DNA of 6,206 nucleotides from contig CAHJWV010000380.1 of the NCBI GenBank assembly GCA_903643055.1, positions 1 through 6,206 of the forward strand, in the 5' to 3' direction. The first letter of the stretch is position 1. The number at the start of each line of letters is the position of its first letter. Shown one piece after another: positions 1 to 6,206 of the stretch. The DNA comes from Burkholderiales bacterium (lineage in GTDB: Bacteria; Pseudomonadota; Gammaproteobacteria; Burkholderiales; Burkholderiaceae). The notes under the pieces are model-generated. The model had not been told where the DNA came from. It saw only the letters and a program-made list of their open reading frames with translations, and made no database searches. The position numbers and the translations under genes are program-made.

Positions 1-1188
1 GCAGCCGAAATGGGTAGTCCACACGCGCAGGCATTCCTGGGAAAAGCGTTGCTCGCCGCATATGACAATCCAAAAGAGGGCTTCTGGGCAAATGAAAGGA
101 TAGGTCTGCAAATGCTGGAATGCTCCTTGGCTCAGGGCTTCGGAAACGCCGCTTATGAAATGGCTAACTTCCTACGAGTAGAAGGAAAAGATCGTTCACG
201 CGTTATTCACCTTTTGCACGATGGTGCGAAGTTGGGAAGTGAAAAGTCGGCGAATGCGCTGTCGGTGATCTTCAGTGGGCCAGATCCCGTAACTGGCGGT
301 GCGCTTTCCGATACGCCCCGCTCCGACAGGTATAGCGTTCTTGGAGATGCTCTATATAGAAACCCAGATCTTCGCTTTCCAAATCTCGACAAGGTTCTGC
401 CTCTGCCTCCATCCCGTCTGCCCGTATGGGACGGCAAAAAGGAAAGCCTAATTAACGCTGCCAAAGCCCTTGCTCCAGCCGCACCTCCCCCGCTGCCCGC
501 ATCCGCTCCCAACCCTGCTTCGCAACGCACAGGACGCGCGCATATCCCCGAAGGGCAAACACTTCCCGAGCGGCCGCAAGTCGATGTGCTTGCCCAGTTT
601 GAAACGACGCGCGCACCCGAAACTGGCTATTGGATCGCCCGATTGATGTATTCCGTCACAGAGCAGCAGCAGGCCTGGAATTCGTCCCAACTGCCGATGC
701 GTTATGAAGCAGGTGAACTCTTCGACCGCAGCCGCCCAGGTCTTCGGCCTGAAGACGGGCGCATCCAGTTCCACTACCTCGGCCAACCCGTGGCTGTGGC
801 GTCCACGCCAGATGCGGTGCATGAACACCCATTGGTGAGCCGAGGCATTGCGCGCTTTGGCGACATGCCTGATCCGCCTCGGCAATGCAAAGGCAACTCA
901 ACCTGCCCAGAGACAGGTATCTGGGTGGCCAGCGTGCCCGAAGACCACCCGATGGCTGCCGTCTTCAACCAGTGGCATCGGCAGGCGTATGTGGAGCGAG
1001 GCCAGGCGTTCCCGAGTCCAAAAGCGCAACATCTGGACATCGATGCCCGCGCCGTGATCTGGCGGTACTGGGCTCAAGCCAACGAGGTGCGAGGGGTCGA
1101 TCTGACCTACATCAGCGTCGACCTGCCTTCGGCCATTGCCACAGCCAACCAGACAGATGATGGCGAAGATTTGCCTGCATCAGTCTGA
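1..1188 (+). CDS. Sel1-repeat / DUF6396 protein with duplicated C-terminal module, 5' partial
   Basis: The frame is open from base 1, so the true start lies outside the window; the ATG at 10 falls inside a Sel1-like helix (AAEMGSPHAQAFLGKALL) and is probably not the start. Counting from that Met as residue 1: Sel1-like helical repeats at about 1-90; a DUF6396-type segment at 107-142 with RYSVLGDAL, NLDKVLPLPP and LPVWDG; a Pro/Ala-rich linker at 154-170; then two similar modules beginning PETGYW (203) and PETGIW (300), each followed by a G-x-x-F motif (235, 331) and an aromatic-x-Tyr motif (254, 351). DUF6396/Sel1 proteins are commonly found near T6SS effectors, and a PAAR gene follows after 53 bp, so I infer an immunity or accessory role in a T6SS cargo operon. 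The TGxW…GxxF pattern recalls polymorphic-toxin immunity families such as Imm71/Imm72, but this is from memory and unproven. GC content is about 51% in the first third and about 65% in the last third, suggesting a mosaic gene. The function is not established. Confidence 0.82.
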   Translation, partial: AAEMGSPHAQAFLGKALLAAYDNPKEGFWANERIGLQMLECSLAQGFGNAAYEMANFLRVEGKDRSRVIHLLHDGAKLGSEKSANALSVIFSGPDPVTGGALSDTPRSDRYSVLGDALYRNPDLRFPNLDKVLPLPPSRLPVWDGKKESLINAAKALAPAAPPPLPASAPNPASQRTGRAHIPEGQTLPERPQVDVLAQFETTRAPETGYWIARLMYSVTEQQQAWNSSQLPMRYEAGELFDRSRPGLRPEDGRIQFHYLGQPVAVASTPDAVHEHPLVSRGIARFGDMPDPPRQCKGNSTCPETGIWVASVPEDHPMAAVFNQWHRQAYVERGQAFPSPKAQHLDIDARAVIWRYWAQANEVRGVDLTYISVDLPSAIATANQTDDGEDLPASV

Positions 1189-1230
1189 AGCCGCTTGCAG
1201 GGCGGGCTTGCTGCCCTCCAAGAATCTCTC

Positions 1231-1236
1231 AAGGAG
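1231..1236 (+). promoter_or_regulatory. Strong ribosome binding site of the PAAR gene
   Basis: AAGGAG lies five bases before the ATG at 1242 and fixes that start. The gene in front stops at 1188 and no clear promoter is seen in the 53-bp gap, so the two genes are probably cotranscribed. Confidence 0.8.
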
Positions 1237-1241
1237 TTGAA

Positions 1242-1508
1242 ATGCCCAAGGTCATCCGCCTTGGCGATCCCACGGACCACGGCGGCAAGGTCGTTGCCAG
1301 TGGGGCGTCATACGTCACGATTGACGGCATTCCGGTTGCCTTGAAAGGCGATGCCTGCACCTGCCCAAAGCGCGGTCACAACGACGGCAAGATCGCTGAG
1401 GGAGATCCGGATCACACGATCAATGGCGTGCCGGTCGCCTATGAAGGCCACAAGACGACTTGCGGGGCCTTGCTGATTTCGACCATTGAAAATTTCCTCA
1501 AGGCATGA
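1242..1508 (+). CDS. PAAR domain protein (T6SS spike tip)
   Basis: This is a complete 88-residue protein that is almost nothing but a PAAR domain. PAAR proteins form a small beta-cone that sits on the VgrG trimer, sharpens the T6SS spike and can connect effectors to it. Visible hallmarks are RLGDPTDHGG at the N-terminus, the two related repeats IDGIPVALKGD (27-37) and INGVPVAYEGH (60-70), CTCPKRGH (39-46), and a terminal TTCGALLIS (72-80). Candidate zinc ligands are His13, Cys41, His46 and Cys74; His70 is a further possibility. There is no C-terminal toxin extension, so it would act as a stand-alone adaptor for a separately encoded effector. It follows the Sel1/DUF6396 gene on the same strand. 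Its last 70 bp are overlapped in antisense by the candidate lipoprotein gene. No T6SS structural gene is within the window, so this is an orphan or satellite cargo locus as far as can be seen. Confidence 0.94.
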   Translation: MPKVIRLGDPTDHGGKVVASGASYVTIDGIPVALKGDACTCPKRGHNDGKIAEGDPDHTINGVPVAYEGHKTTCGALLISTIENFLKA

Positions 1509-1687
1509 GGTTCTTGGCTGCGTGCGGAGCTGCCTGGGGCCGAAGGGTGTGGATCGGTGTAGCGTTTGTCGGGCCCATTCATCGGCGCATTTGGGTCGGA
1601 GGAAGATGCTTCGTCGCCGCCTCCACAGGCGGCCAAAAGCAGAGTTGACACCACTAGTGTCCTTATCAAAATTGTTCTGAAGGTCAT
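1439..1687 (-). CDS. Candidate small lipoprotein, unknown function
   Basis: An 82-residue reading frame from an ATG at 1687 begins with a classic lipoprotein signal: Arg residues at positions 4 and 9, a hydrophobic core, and the lipobox L18-A19-A20-C21, followed by GGGDEASSSDPNAP. The acylated mature protein would be about 62 residues, polar and Pro/Ser-rich, with no recognised domain. The residue after Cys21 is Gly, not Asp, so outer-membrane sorting is plausible. I see no good ribosome binding site before the ATG. The frame also stays open upstream, so a longer form is formally possible, but the lipobox geometry favours this Met. The last 22 or so codons are antisense to the 3' end of the PAAR gene. 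Codons such as AGA, ATA, AGG and CTA near the start are unlike the neighbouring housekeeping genes. It could be an immunity lipoprotein of a T6SS effector, a truncated remnant, or a chance frame; I favour a real or recently decayed gene. Confidence 0.45.
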   Translation of the reverse strand: MTFRTILIRTLVVSTLLLAACGGGDEASSSDPNAPMNGPDKRYTDPHPSAPGSSARSQEPHALRKFSMVEISKAPQVVLWPS

Positions 1688-1814
1688 ATTGAGTAGCCAG
1701 CAAGAAGTCGAAGCCGCCCGCGCAAATCCCGCGTTTGCGACCGGAACATCGATCAACACTTGATCGTCGATTCCTGCCGGGGGCACCAACCAAACACTGC
1801 TGCAAGGTTCTCGC

Positions 1815-1829
1815 GATACGTCTCGTATC
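1815..1829 (-). other. Hairpin overlapping the dciA stop codon
   Basis: The sequence GATACG TCT CGTATC is a perfect six-base-pair inverted repeat with a three-base loop, and it includes two bases of the TGA stop codon of the reverse-strand DUF721 gene. No T-tract follows on the reverse strand, so it is not a standard intrinsic terminator. It may protect the 3' end of the transcript, or be chance. Confidence 0.35.
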
Positions 1830-2148
1830 AGCTCGATTGAACCTTGATCCTGATTGCAGTAACCTGCCAGCCACTGAGCTTGAGTGCACTCTCCAGCCGG
1901 GGCTGAAGCTGGCGAAGCTTGGCACCAACCGATGCGTTGGCGACCAATAAGGACCAGCCATCAGCATCCACGGGGCCGGGTTTTACATGGGCGGCCAAGG
2001 CCGCTGGCAAGACAGTCCGGATTGCATCGAAGCGTTCATTGGATTCACGCAGCAACTGCCGCAGCCGCACAAGTGGGGCGCAGCGATTCAGCGCCTCTTC
2101 GATGCGCAAGGCGTTGGGGGTTACCGGGGAAAACTTCGGTTTCACCAC
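1828..2148 (-). CDS. dciA: DUF721 (DciA-type) helicase-loading protein
   Basis: About 106 residues. The C-terminal core is typical of short betaproteobacterial DUF721 proteins: FDAIRTVLPAALAAHV, then DADGWSLLVANASVGAKLRQ, then SGWQVTAIRIKVQSS at the end. DUF721 includes DciA, which binds the replicative helicase DnaB and promotes its loading; that function is taken from the family, not shown here. There is no ATG in the expected place. I chose the GTG at 2148 (a second GTG follows at 2145) because the N-terminal IEEALNRC-type helix then lies about 15 residues in, as expected. The ATG at 2190 would overlap the M23 start head to head, and a TTG at 2109 would cut into the domain. No clear Shine-Dalgarno precedes any candidate. 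The divergent M23 gene starts only 13 bp away. A six-base-pair hairpin overlaps the stop codon. Confidence 0.85.
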   Translation of the reverse strand: MVKPKFSPVTPNALRIEEALNRCAPLVRLRQLLRESNERFDAIRTVLPAALAAHVKPGPVDADGWSLLVANASVGAKLRQLQPRLESALKLSGWQVTAIRIKVQSS

Positions 2149-2154
2149 AAGGAG
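2149..2154 (+). promoter_or_regulatory. Ribosome binding site of the M23 peptidase gene
   Basis: AAGGAG stands seven bases before the ATG at 2162 and decides this start over the open frame that extends upstream to 1919 and over the Met at 2189. It lies between the two divergent start codons. Confidence 0.8.
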
Positions 2155-2161
2155 TTTAGCG

Positions 2162-3136
2162 ATGCAAATACTGATCACACATGGAAGCATGGCCCGCACC
2201 CGCGTGCTGCGCTTCAACAGATTGCAGATCGCCACTGCGTTGGCGGTGTTGACCATCGTGTTGCTGCTGTTGTCGGGCACGGTGTATCACGTGATTTTTC
2301 TGAAAGCTGCGCGAGAGGGCTGGCCCGTGGTGAGCCAACTGGTGAAGCTTGTCGTGCGCGACGAGTTCGCGCAACGCGATCGCTTCATGCGTGAGAACCT
2401 CGATGCGATGGCGCAGAAGGTTGGCGAGATGCAGGCCAAGCTGATCAAGCTCGAAGCCATTGGTGAGCGTGTGTCGGGCCTGGCTGGCGTTAAGCCGGAA
2501 GACCTGCGCCTGGCGCCTGCATCAACACGTGGCGGGCAAGGCGGCCCTTTTGTTCCGGCACGCACGCCATCGTTCGATCAACTCAATGGCATGGTGTCTT
2601 CATTGGATGAAGCCACCGAGCAAAGCACCGACCTCTTCACGATGATTGAATCCCGACTGTTCGAGAAGCGCCTGGAAGCGCTGATGGTGCCGAACAGCCG
2701 GCCTGTGAACGGCGAGGTCGGTTCGGGCTTTGGCTTCCGGACCGACCCCTTCACCGGCCGCCCTGCGTTGCACACCGGGCTTGATTTCCCTTCCGACATC
2801 GGCACGCCGATTCTGGCGGCGGCTGGTGGTGTCGTGCGATCGACCGACCCGCACCCGGCGTATGGCAATCTGCTCGAAATCGATCATGGCAATGGCCTGA
2901 TCACCCGCTATGCCCATACCTCGAAGATCCTCGTCAAAGCCGGAGACCTGGTCAAGCGCGGTCAGTGGGTGGCCGAGGTCGGCACCACCGGTCGCTCAAC
3001 CGGCCCTCATCTTCACTTCGAAGTGATGGTGGAAGGCGTGCTTCAAGACCCGGCGAAGTTCCTTGCTGGCAAGGCGTCGGTGCCGATCACGGCCGACTTG
3101 GCATCCTCCGGAGGCCGCTTTCGGACCAGTCACTGA
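2162..3136 (+). CDS. Membrane-anchored M23 (LytM-type) metallopeptidase
   Basis: The protein has 324 residues. A short basic N-terminus (MARTRVLRFNR) is followed by one transmembrane segment at about 23-46, making it a probable type II inner-membrane protein with a periplasmic C-terminus. A charged helical region at about 66-110 is likely coiled coil; a Gly/Pro linker (119-137) and a second helix (138-175) follow. The peptidase domain spans about 180-302. It has all expected zinc and active-site residues: His204 and Asp208 in HTGLD, His252 in YAH, and His283/His285 in GPHLHFE. The family cuts peptide cross-links of peptidoglycan, although some members only activate amidases; with the full set of ligands this one should be catalytically able. 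The MQILIT start is of the kind seen in related genes and has a good ribosome binding site. The gene lies between a divergent DUF721 gene and secA, and secA appears to have its own promoter in the gap that follows. Confidence 0.94.
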   Translation: MQILITHGSMARTRVLRFNRLQIATALAVLTIVLLLLSGTVYHVIFLKAAREGWPVVSQLVKLVVRDEFAQRDRFMRENLDAMAQKVGEMQAKLIKLEAIGERVSGLAGVKPEDLRLAPASTRGGQGGPFVPARTPSFDQLNGMVSSLDEATEQSTDLFTMIESRLFEKRLEALMVPNSRPVNGEVGSGFGFRTDPFTGRPALHTGLDFPSDIGTPILAAAGGVVRSTDPHPAYGNLLEIDHGNGLITRYAHTSKILVKAGDLVKRGQWVAEVGTTGRSTGPHLHFEVMVEGVLQDPAKFLAGKASVPITADLASSGGRFRTSH

Positions 3137-3142
3137 GTCGAC

Positions 3143-3170
3143 GTTTTTGCACCCCCTCGGGTGCTAAGAT
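3143..3170 (+). promoter_or_regulatory. Putative secA promoter with overlapping palindrome
   Basis: TGCTAAGAT (3162-3170) fits an extended -10 element (TG-N-TAAGAT). A T-rich block, GTTTTT at 3143-3148, stands 16 bases upstream in place of a -35 box. Between them lies a perfect inverted repeat, GCACCC (3149-3154) and GGGTGC (3159-3164), with a CCTC loop. The palindrome starts 12 bases after the M23 stop and could be an operator or the 3' hairpin of the M23 transcript; no T-run directly follows it, so it is a poor terminator. The predicted transcript start near 3177 would give a leader of about 148 nt before the secA ATG. The -35 match is weak. Confidence 0.45.
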
Positions 3171-3324
3171 TCGCGGCTTTTTCTCGCGATAACGCGGTGG
3201 TGAAGGCTTGCAAATCGCAGGCTTGACCCCAGTTCCCAATCGCATCTTGTTTGAGCGCCGTGGCCTTGTGCGTCGTGGCTTCAAAACCTTCCCGCTGCTA
3301 CCAGCTTCAATACCCCACCCCCGC

Positions 3325-6069
3325 ATGTTGCCCAAGCTTCTCACCACGATTTTCGGTAGCCGCAACGACCGTCTGCTCAAGCAGTACCGGCAGGTGGTGC
3401 AACAGATCAATGCGCTGGAGCCGCAGTTCGAGAAACTCGACGATGCGGCCCTGAAAGGCAAGACAGAAGAGTTCAAACAGCGCGTCGCCAAGGGCGAGTC
3501 GCTCGATGACTTGCTGCCTGAAGCGTTCGCCGTCGTTCGCGAAGGCGGCAAGCGTGTGCTGAAGATGCGCCACTTTGACGTTCAGTTGATCGGCGGCATG
3601 GTGCTGCACAACGGCAAGATCGCGGAAATGCGCACCGGTGAAGGCAAGACGCTGATGGCGACCTTGCCGGTCTACCTGAACGCATTGGCCGGCAAAGGGG
3701 TGCACCTCGTCACCGTCAACGACTACCTCGCCCGCCGCGATGCGGAGTGGATGGGCAAGCTCTACAACTTCCTGGGTCTGACGGTCGGCGTGAACTTGCC
3801 GCAGATGGCTCGCGAAGCCAAGCAGGCGGCCTATGCCGCCGACGTGACCTACGGGACGAACAACGAATACGGCTTTGACTACCTGCGCGACAACATGGTC
3901 TACGAGACCGCCGACCGCGTGCAGCGCAACCAGAGCTATGCCATCGTCGATGAGGTCGACTCGATCCTGATCGATGAGGCCCGCACCCCGCTGATCATCA
4001 GCGGCCAGGCCGAAGACCATACCGAGCTGTATGTGCGCATCAATGCGGTGGTACCGCAGCTGAAAAAGCAGATCGGTGAACTCGACCTGCGCACCGGCGA
4101 AGGCGTGATCGAGCCGGGTGATTTCACCGTTGATGAGAAGTCGCACCAGGTCTTCCTGACCGAAGACGGCCATGAAAATGCCGAACGCATCTTGCGCGAA
4201 GCCGGTTTGCTGGTGGATGGCGCGAGCTTGTACGACCCGGCCAACATCACACTGATGCACCACGTGTATGCCGCGCTGCGCGCCATCCACTTGTACAACC
4301 GCGATCAGCATTACGTCGTCCAGGATGGCGAAGTCACCATCGTCGACGAATTCACCGGCCGCCTGATGACCGGCCGCCGCTGGTCCGATGGCTTGCATCA
4401 AGCCGTCGAAGCCAAGGAAGGCGTGGAGATTCAGAGCGAGAACCAGACGCTCGCGTCGATCACGTTCCAGAACTACTTCCGCATGTACGGCAAGTTGTCG
4501 GGGATGACCGGCACGGCCGATACCGAAGCCTACGAATTCCAGGAGATCTACGGCCTGGAGACGGTGGTGATTCCGCCGAACCGGCCAACCGCCCGCAAGG
4601 ACGAACTCGACCTGGTCTACAAGACCAACAAAGAGAAGTTCGAGGCCGTCACCAACGACATCCGCGACTGCCACCAACGCGGCCAGCCGGTGCTGGTCGG
4701 GACCACCTCGATCGAGAACTCCGAGCTGATCTCGAACCTGCTGCAAAAGGCAAAGCTGCCGCACCAGGTGCTGAACGCCAAGCAGCATGCAAAGGAAGCC
4801 GAGATCGTGGCCCAGGCGGGGCGCCCTGGCGTGATCACGATTGCGACCAACATGGCCGGCCGCGGAACCGACATCGTGCTGGGCGGCAATGTCGAGCGCC
4901 AGATTCAGGTGATCGAAGCCGATGCATCGGTCAGCGAGGCCGATAAAGCGGCGCGCGCGCAGACGCTGCACGACGAATGGCAAGGCCTGCATGACCAGGT
5001 GAAGGCCGCTGGCGGCCTGCGCATCATCGCGACCGAGCGCCATGAATCGCGCCGCATCGACAACCAGCTGCGTGGCCGTTCGGGCCGCCAGGGTGACCCC
5101 GGTTCGTCGCGCTTCTATCTGTCGCTGGAAGATCCGCTGATGCGCATCTTTGCGGGCGACCGTGTGCGCTCGATCATGGACCGGCTGAAGATGCCCGAGG
5201 GCGAGGCCATTGAAGCCGGCATCGTGACGCGCAGCATCGAAGGCGCGCAGCGCAAGGTCGAGGCACGCAACTTCGACGTTCGCAAGCAGCTGCTGGAGTA
5301 CGACGACGTCGCCAACGACCAGCGCAAGGTCATCTATCAGCAGCGCAACGAGATTCTCGAAGCGCAGAACCTCGATGCCCAGGTGACGAGCCTGCGCGAA
5401 AGCACGCTGAACGATGTGGTTCGCACCTTTGTTGCGGCCGAGAGCGTCGAAGAGCAATGGGACTTGCCGGGCTTGCAGAAGACGCTCAGCGAAGAATGGC
5501 AGCTGGACTTGCCGCTCAAGGAGCACGTCGAGAAGAGCAGTGCGATCTCGGATGAAGACATCCTGGAGATGGTCGTCAAGGCCGGCCACGCGGCATTTGC
5601 CGAGAAGCTGGCACGTGTCGGGGCGGAGCAGTTTACGCCCTTCGAACGGATGATCCTGCTGCAGTCGATCGACCAGCATTGGCGCGAGCATCTGGCCTCG
5701 CTCGACTATCTGCGGCAAGGCATTCACCTGCGCGGTTATGCGCAGAAGAATCCGAAGCAGGAATATAAGCGCGAGGCCTTTGAGCTGTTCAGCCAGATGC
5801 TCGACGTCGTCAAGATGGATGTCACCCGCATCCTGATGACGGTGCGCGTGCAGACCCAGGAGCAGATCGCCCAGGCGGCCGAAGCCATCGAGGAGCGCGC
5901 CGAGGCGATCGGCAACGTGACCTACACGCACCCCAATGAAGACGGCAGCGTCGTCCAGGAGCAAGACACCTCGGAGCTCGGCCAATACCTGCCAAACATC
6001 GGCCGCAACGATCCTTGTCCTTGCGGCAGCGGGAAGAAGTACAAGCAATGCCACGGCCGTCTGGCTTGA
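3325..6069 (+). CDS. secA: Protein translocase ATPase SecA
   Basis: This 914-residue protein is the ATP-driven motor that pushes unfolded preproteins through the SecYEG channel. It acts at the cytoplasmic face of the inner membrane, often fed by SecB. Domains in order: first nucleotide-binding domain with Walker A TGEGKT (Lys108) and Walker B DEVDS (Asp209), at the same positions as in E. coli; the preprotein cross-linking domain at about 228-370; the signature [20 protein letters not shown]; the second nucleotide-binding domain with [14 protein letters not shown] and [17 protein letters not shown]; the scaffold and wing helices including [20 protein letters not shown]; and a C-terminal tail with the zinc knuckle Cys898, Cys900, Cys909, His910, which in the family binds SecB and lipids. 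Length is normal (E. coli 901). The start at 3325 is chosen because MLPKLL…[13 protein letters not shown] matches SecA N-termini; the in-frame TTG at 3208 would add 39 Pro/Arg-rich residues foreign to the family. No Shine-Dalgarno precedes the ATG, and the leader ends in a C-rich run. A terminator follows. Confidence 0.99.
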   Translation: MLPKLLTTIFGSRNDRLLKQYRQVVQQINALEPQFEKLDDAALKGKTEEFKQRVAKGESLDDLLPEAFAVVREGGKRVLKMRHFDVQLIGGMVLHNGKIAEMRTGEGKTLMATLPVYLNALAGKGVHLVTVNDYLARRDAEWMGKLYNFLGLTVGVNLPQMAREAKQAAYAADVTYGTNNEYGFDYLRDNMVYETADRVQRNQSYAIVDEVDSILIDEARTPLIISGQAEDHTELYVRINAVVPQLKKQIGELDLRTGEGVIEPGDFTVDEKSHQVFLTEDGHENAERILREAGLLVDGASLYDPANITLMHHVYAALRAIHLYNRDQHYVVQDGEVTIVDEFTGRLMTGRRWSDGLHQAVEAKEGVEIQSENQTLASITFQNYFRMYGKLSGMTGTADTEAYEFQEIYGLETVVIPPNRPTARKDELDLVYKTNKEKFEAVTNDIRDCHQRGQPVLVGTTSIENSELISNLLQKAKLPHQVLNAKQHAKEAEIVAQAGRPGVITIATNMAGRGTDIVLGGNVERQIQVIEADASVSEADKAARAQTLHDEWQGLHDQVKAAGGLRIIATERHESRRIDNQLRGRSGRQGDPGSSRFYLSLEDPLMRIFAGDRVRSIMDRLKMPEGEAIEAGIVTRSIEGAQRKVEARNFDVRKQLLEYDDVANDQRKVIYQQRNEILEAQNLDAQVTSLRESTLNDVVRTFVAAESVEEQWDLPGLQKTLSEEWQLDLPLKEHVEKSSAISDEDILEMVVKAGHAAFAEKLARVGAEQFTPFERMILLQSIDQHWREHLASLDYLRQGIHLRGYAQKNPKQEYKREAFELFSQMLDVVKMDVTRILMTVRVQTQEQIAQAAEAIEERAEAIGNVTYTHPNEDGSVVQEQDTSELGQYLPNIGRNDPCPCGSGKKYKQCHGRLA

Positions 6070-6090
6070 GCGGTCTGCTGCATCGATCCC

Positions 6091-6113
6091 AAAGGGCCTT
6101 CGGGCCCTTTTTT
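6091..6113 (+). terminator. Intrinsic terminator of secA
   Basis: AAAGGGCC and GGCCCTTT form a perfect eight-base-pair stem around a stable TTCG tetraloop, directly followed by a run of six T. It begins 21 bases after the secA stop codon and closes the transcript. Confidence 0.95.
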
Positions 6114-6206
6114 CCTGGCCGCGTCAAAGGTAAGCGGCTGGTCATCCCGTCTTGAATTGGCCGCACGCGTATGAACGATGGTGTCCACCAAACTTTTCGA
6201 GGTGGA
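6114..6206. other. Intergenic tail, no recognised gene
   Basis: No known gene start is recognised in these 93 bases. An inverted repeat, TCCACC (6184-6189) and GGTGGA (6201-6206), with an 11-base spacer reaches the window edge and may continue beyond it. Short open starts exist at ATG 6171 and ATG 6178; the latter reads MVSTKLFEV and remains open to the edge. Neither has a clear ribosome binding site, so no coding call is made. Confidence 0.4.

Noticed and set aside
448..885. Reverse-strand frame of 145 residues inside the Sel1/DUF6396 gene
   Set aside because: It is fully within a forward gene with recognisable domains, and its Cys/Arg/Gly-rich sequence looks like a shadow.
1199..1217. Possible hairpin AGGGC…GCCCT between the first gene and the PAAR gene
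   Set aside because: Only five base pairs with a nine-base loop and no T-tract; too weak to call a terminator or attenuator.
1308..1967. A 219-residue reverse-strand frame spanning dciA, lipoprotein and PAAR genes
   Set aside because: It crosses three better-supported genes in the wrong frame and shows no domain; Arg/Ser-rich composition indicates a shadow.
1919..2161. Upstream extension of the M23 frame by 81 residues
   Set aside because: It is antisense to the DUF721 gene, and a good ribosome binding site precedes ATG 2162, where the typical MQILIT N-terminus begins.
3208..3324. SecA start at TTG 3208, adding 39 residues
   Set aside because: The added stretch is Arg/Pro rich and absent from SecA proteins; homology begins at ATG 3325.
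3178..3324. SecM-like arrest peptide in the secA leader
   Set aside because: No frame in the leader contains an arrest motif resembling that of SecM, a signal peptide, or a convincing start.
3307..6054. A 915-residue open frame on the reverse strand opposite secA
   Set aside because: It mirrors secA almost exactly, its composition is that of a codon-shadow frame (Leu, Val, His, Asp and Arg rich), and it has no recognisable domain.

Overview
The window comes from a GC-rich betaproteobacterium, most likely of the order Burkholderiales (Comamonadaceae or a close relative). The main reasons are the SecA protein, which begins with a MLPKLL…[14 protein letters not shown] type N-terminus and ends in an intact [13 protein letters not shown] zinc tail, and the gene order short DUF721/DciA protein (reverse) | M23 peptidase | secA, which I recall as a usual housekeeping block in that group. 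No RNA gene, CRISPR array or complete insertion sequence is visible.

Left part (about 1-1508, forward): accessory DNA of type VI secretion character. It holds the 3' part of a Sel1-repeat/DUF6396 protein whose C-terminal half carries a duplicated module of about 50 residues. Behind a strong ribosome binding site follows a complete 88-residue PAAR protein, the tip of a T6SS spike. Sel1/DUF6396 proteins often sit beside T6SS effectors, so the first gene is plausibly an immunity or accessory protein of an effector encoded just outside the window.

Middle part (about 1439-2148, reverse): an AT-richer stretch with a small candidate lipoprotein (lipobox LAAC) that runs towards the PAAR gene and overlaps its 3' end by 70 bp. 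Next comes the DUF721 (DciA-type) gene, whose product is expected to help load the replicative helicase. This gene is the boundary between the accessory region and the conserved block.

Right part (2162-6113, forward): a membrane-anchored LytM/M23 peptidase with all zinc ligands present, then secA, preceded by a putative promoter with a GC-rich palindrome and a leader without a recognisable Shine-Dalgarno site. secA is closed by a textbook terminator with a UUCG loop. The last 93 bases hold no recognised gene but end in an incomplete-looking inverted repeat. The M23 enzyme (cell-wall remodelling) and SecA (export motor) are both envelope functions. The T6SS-type genes on the left look like a later insertion beside them.
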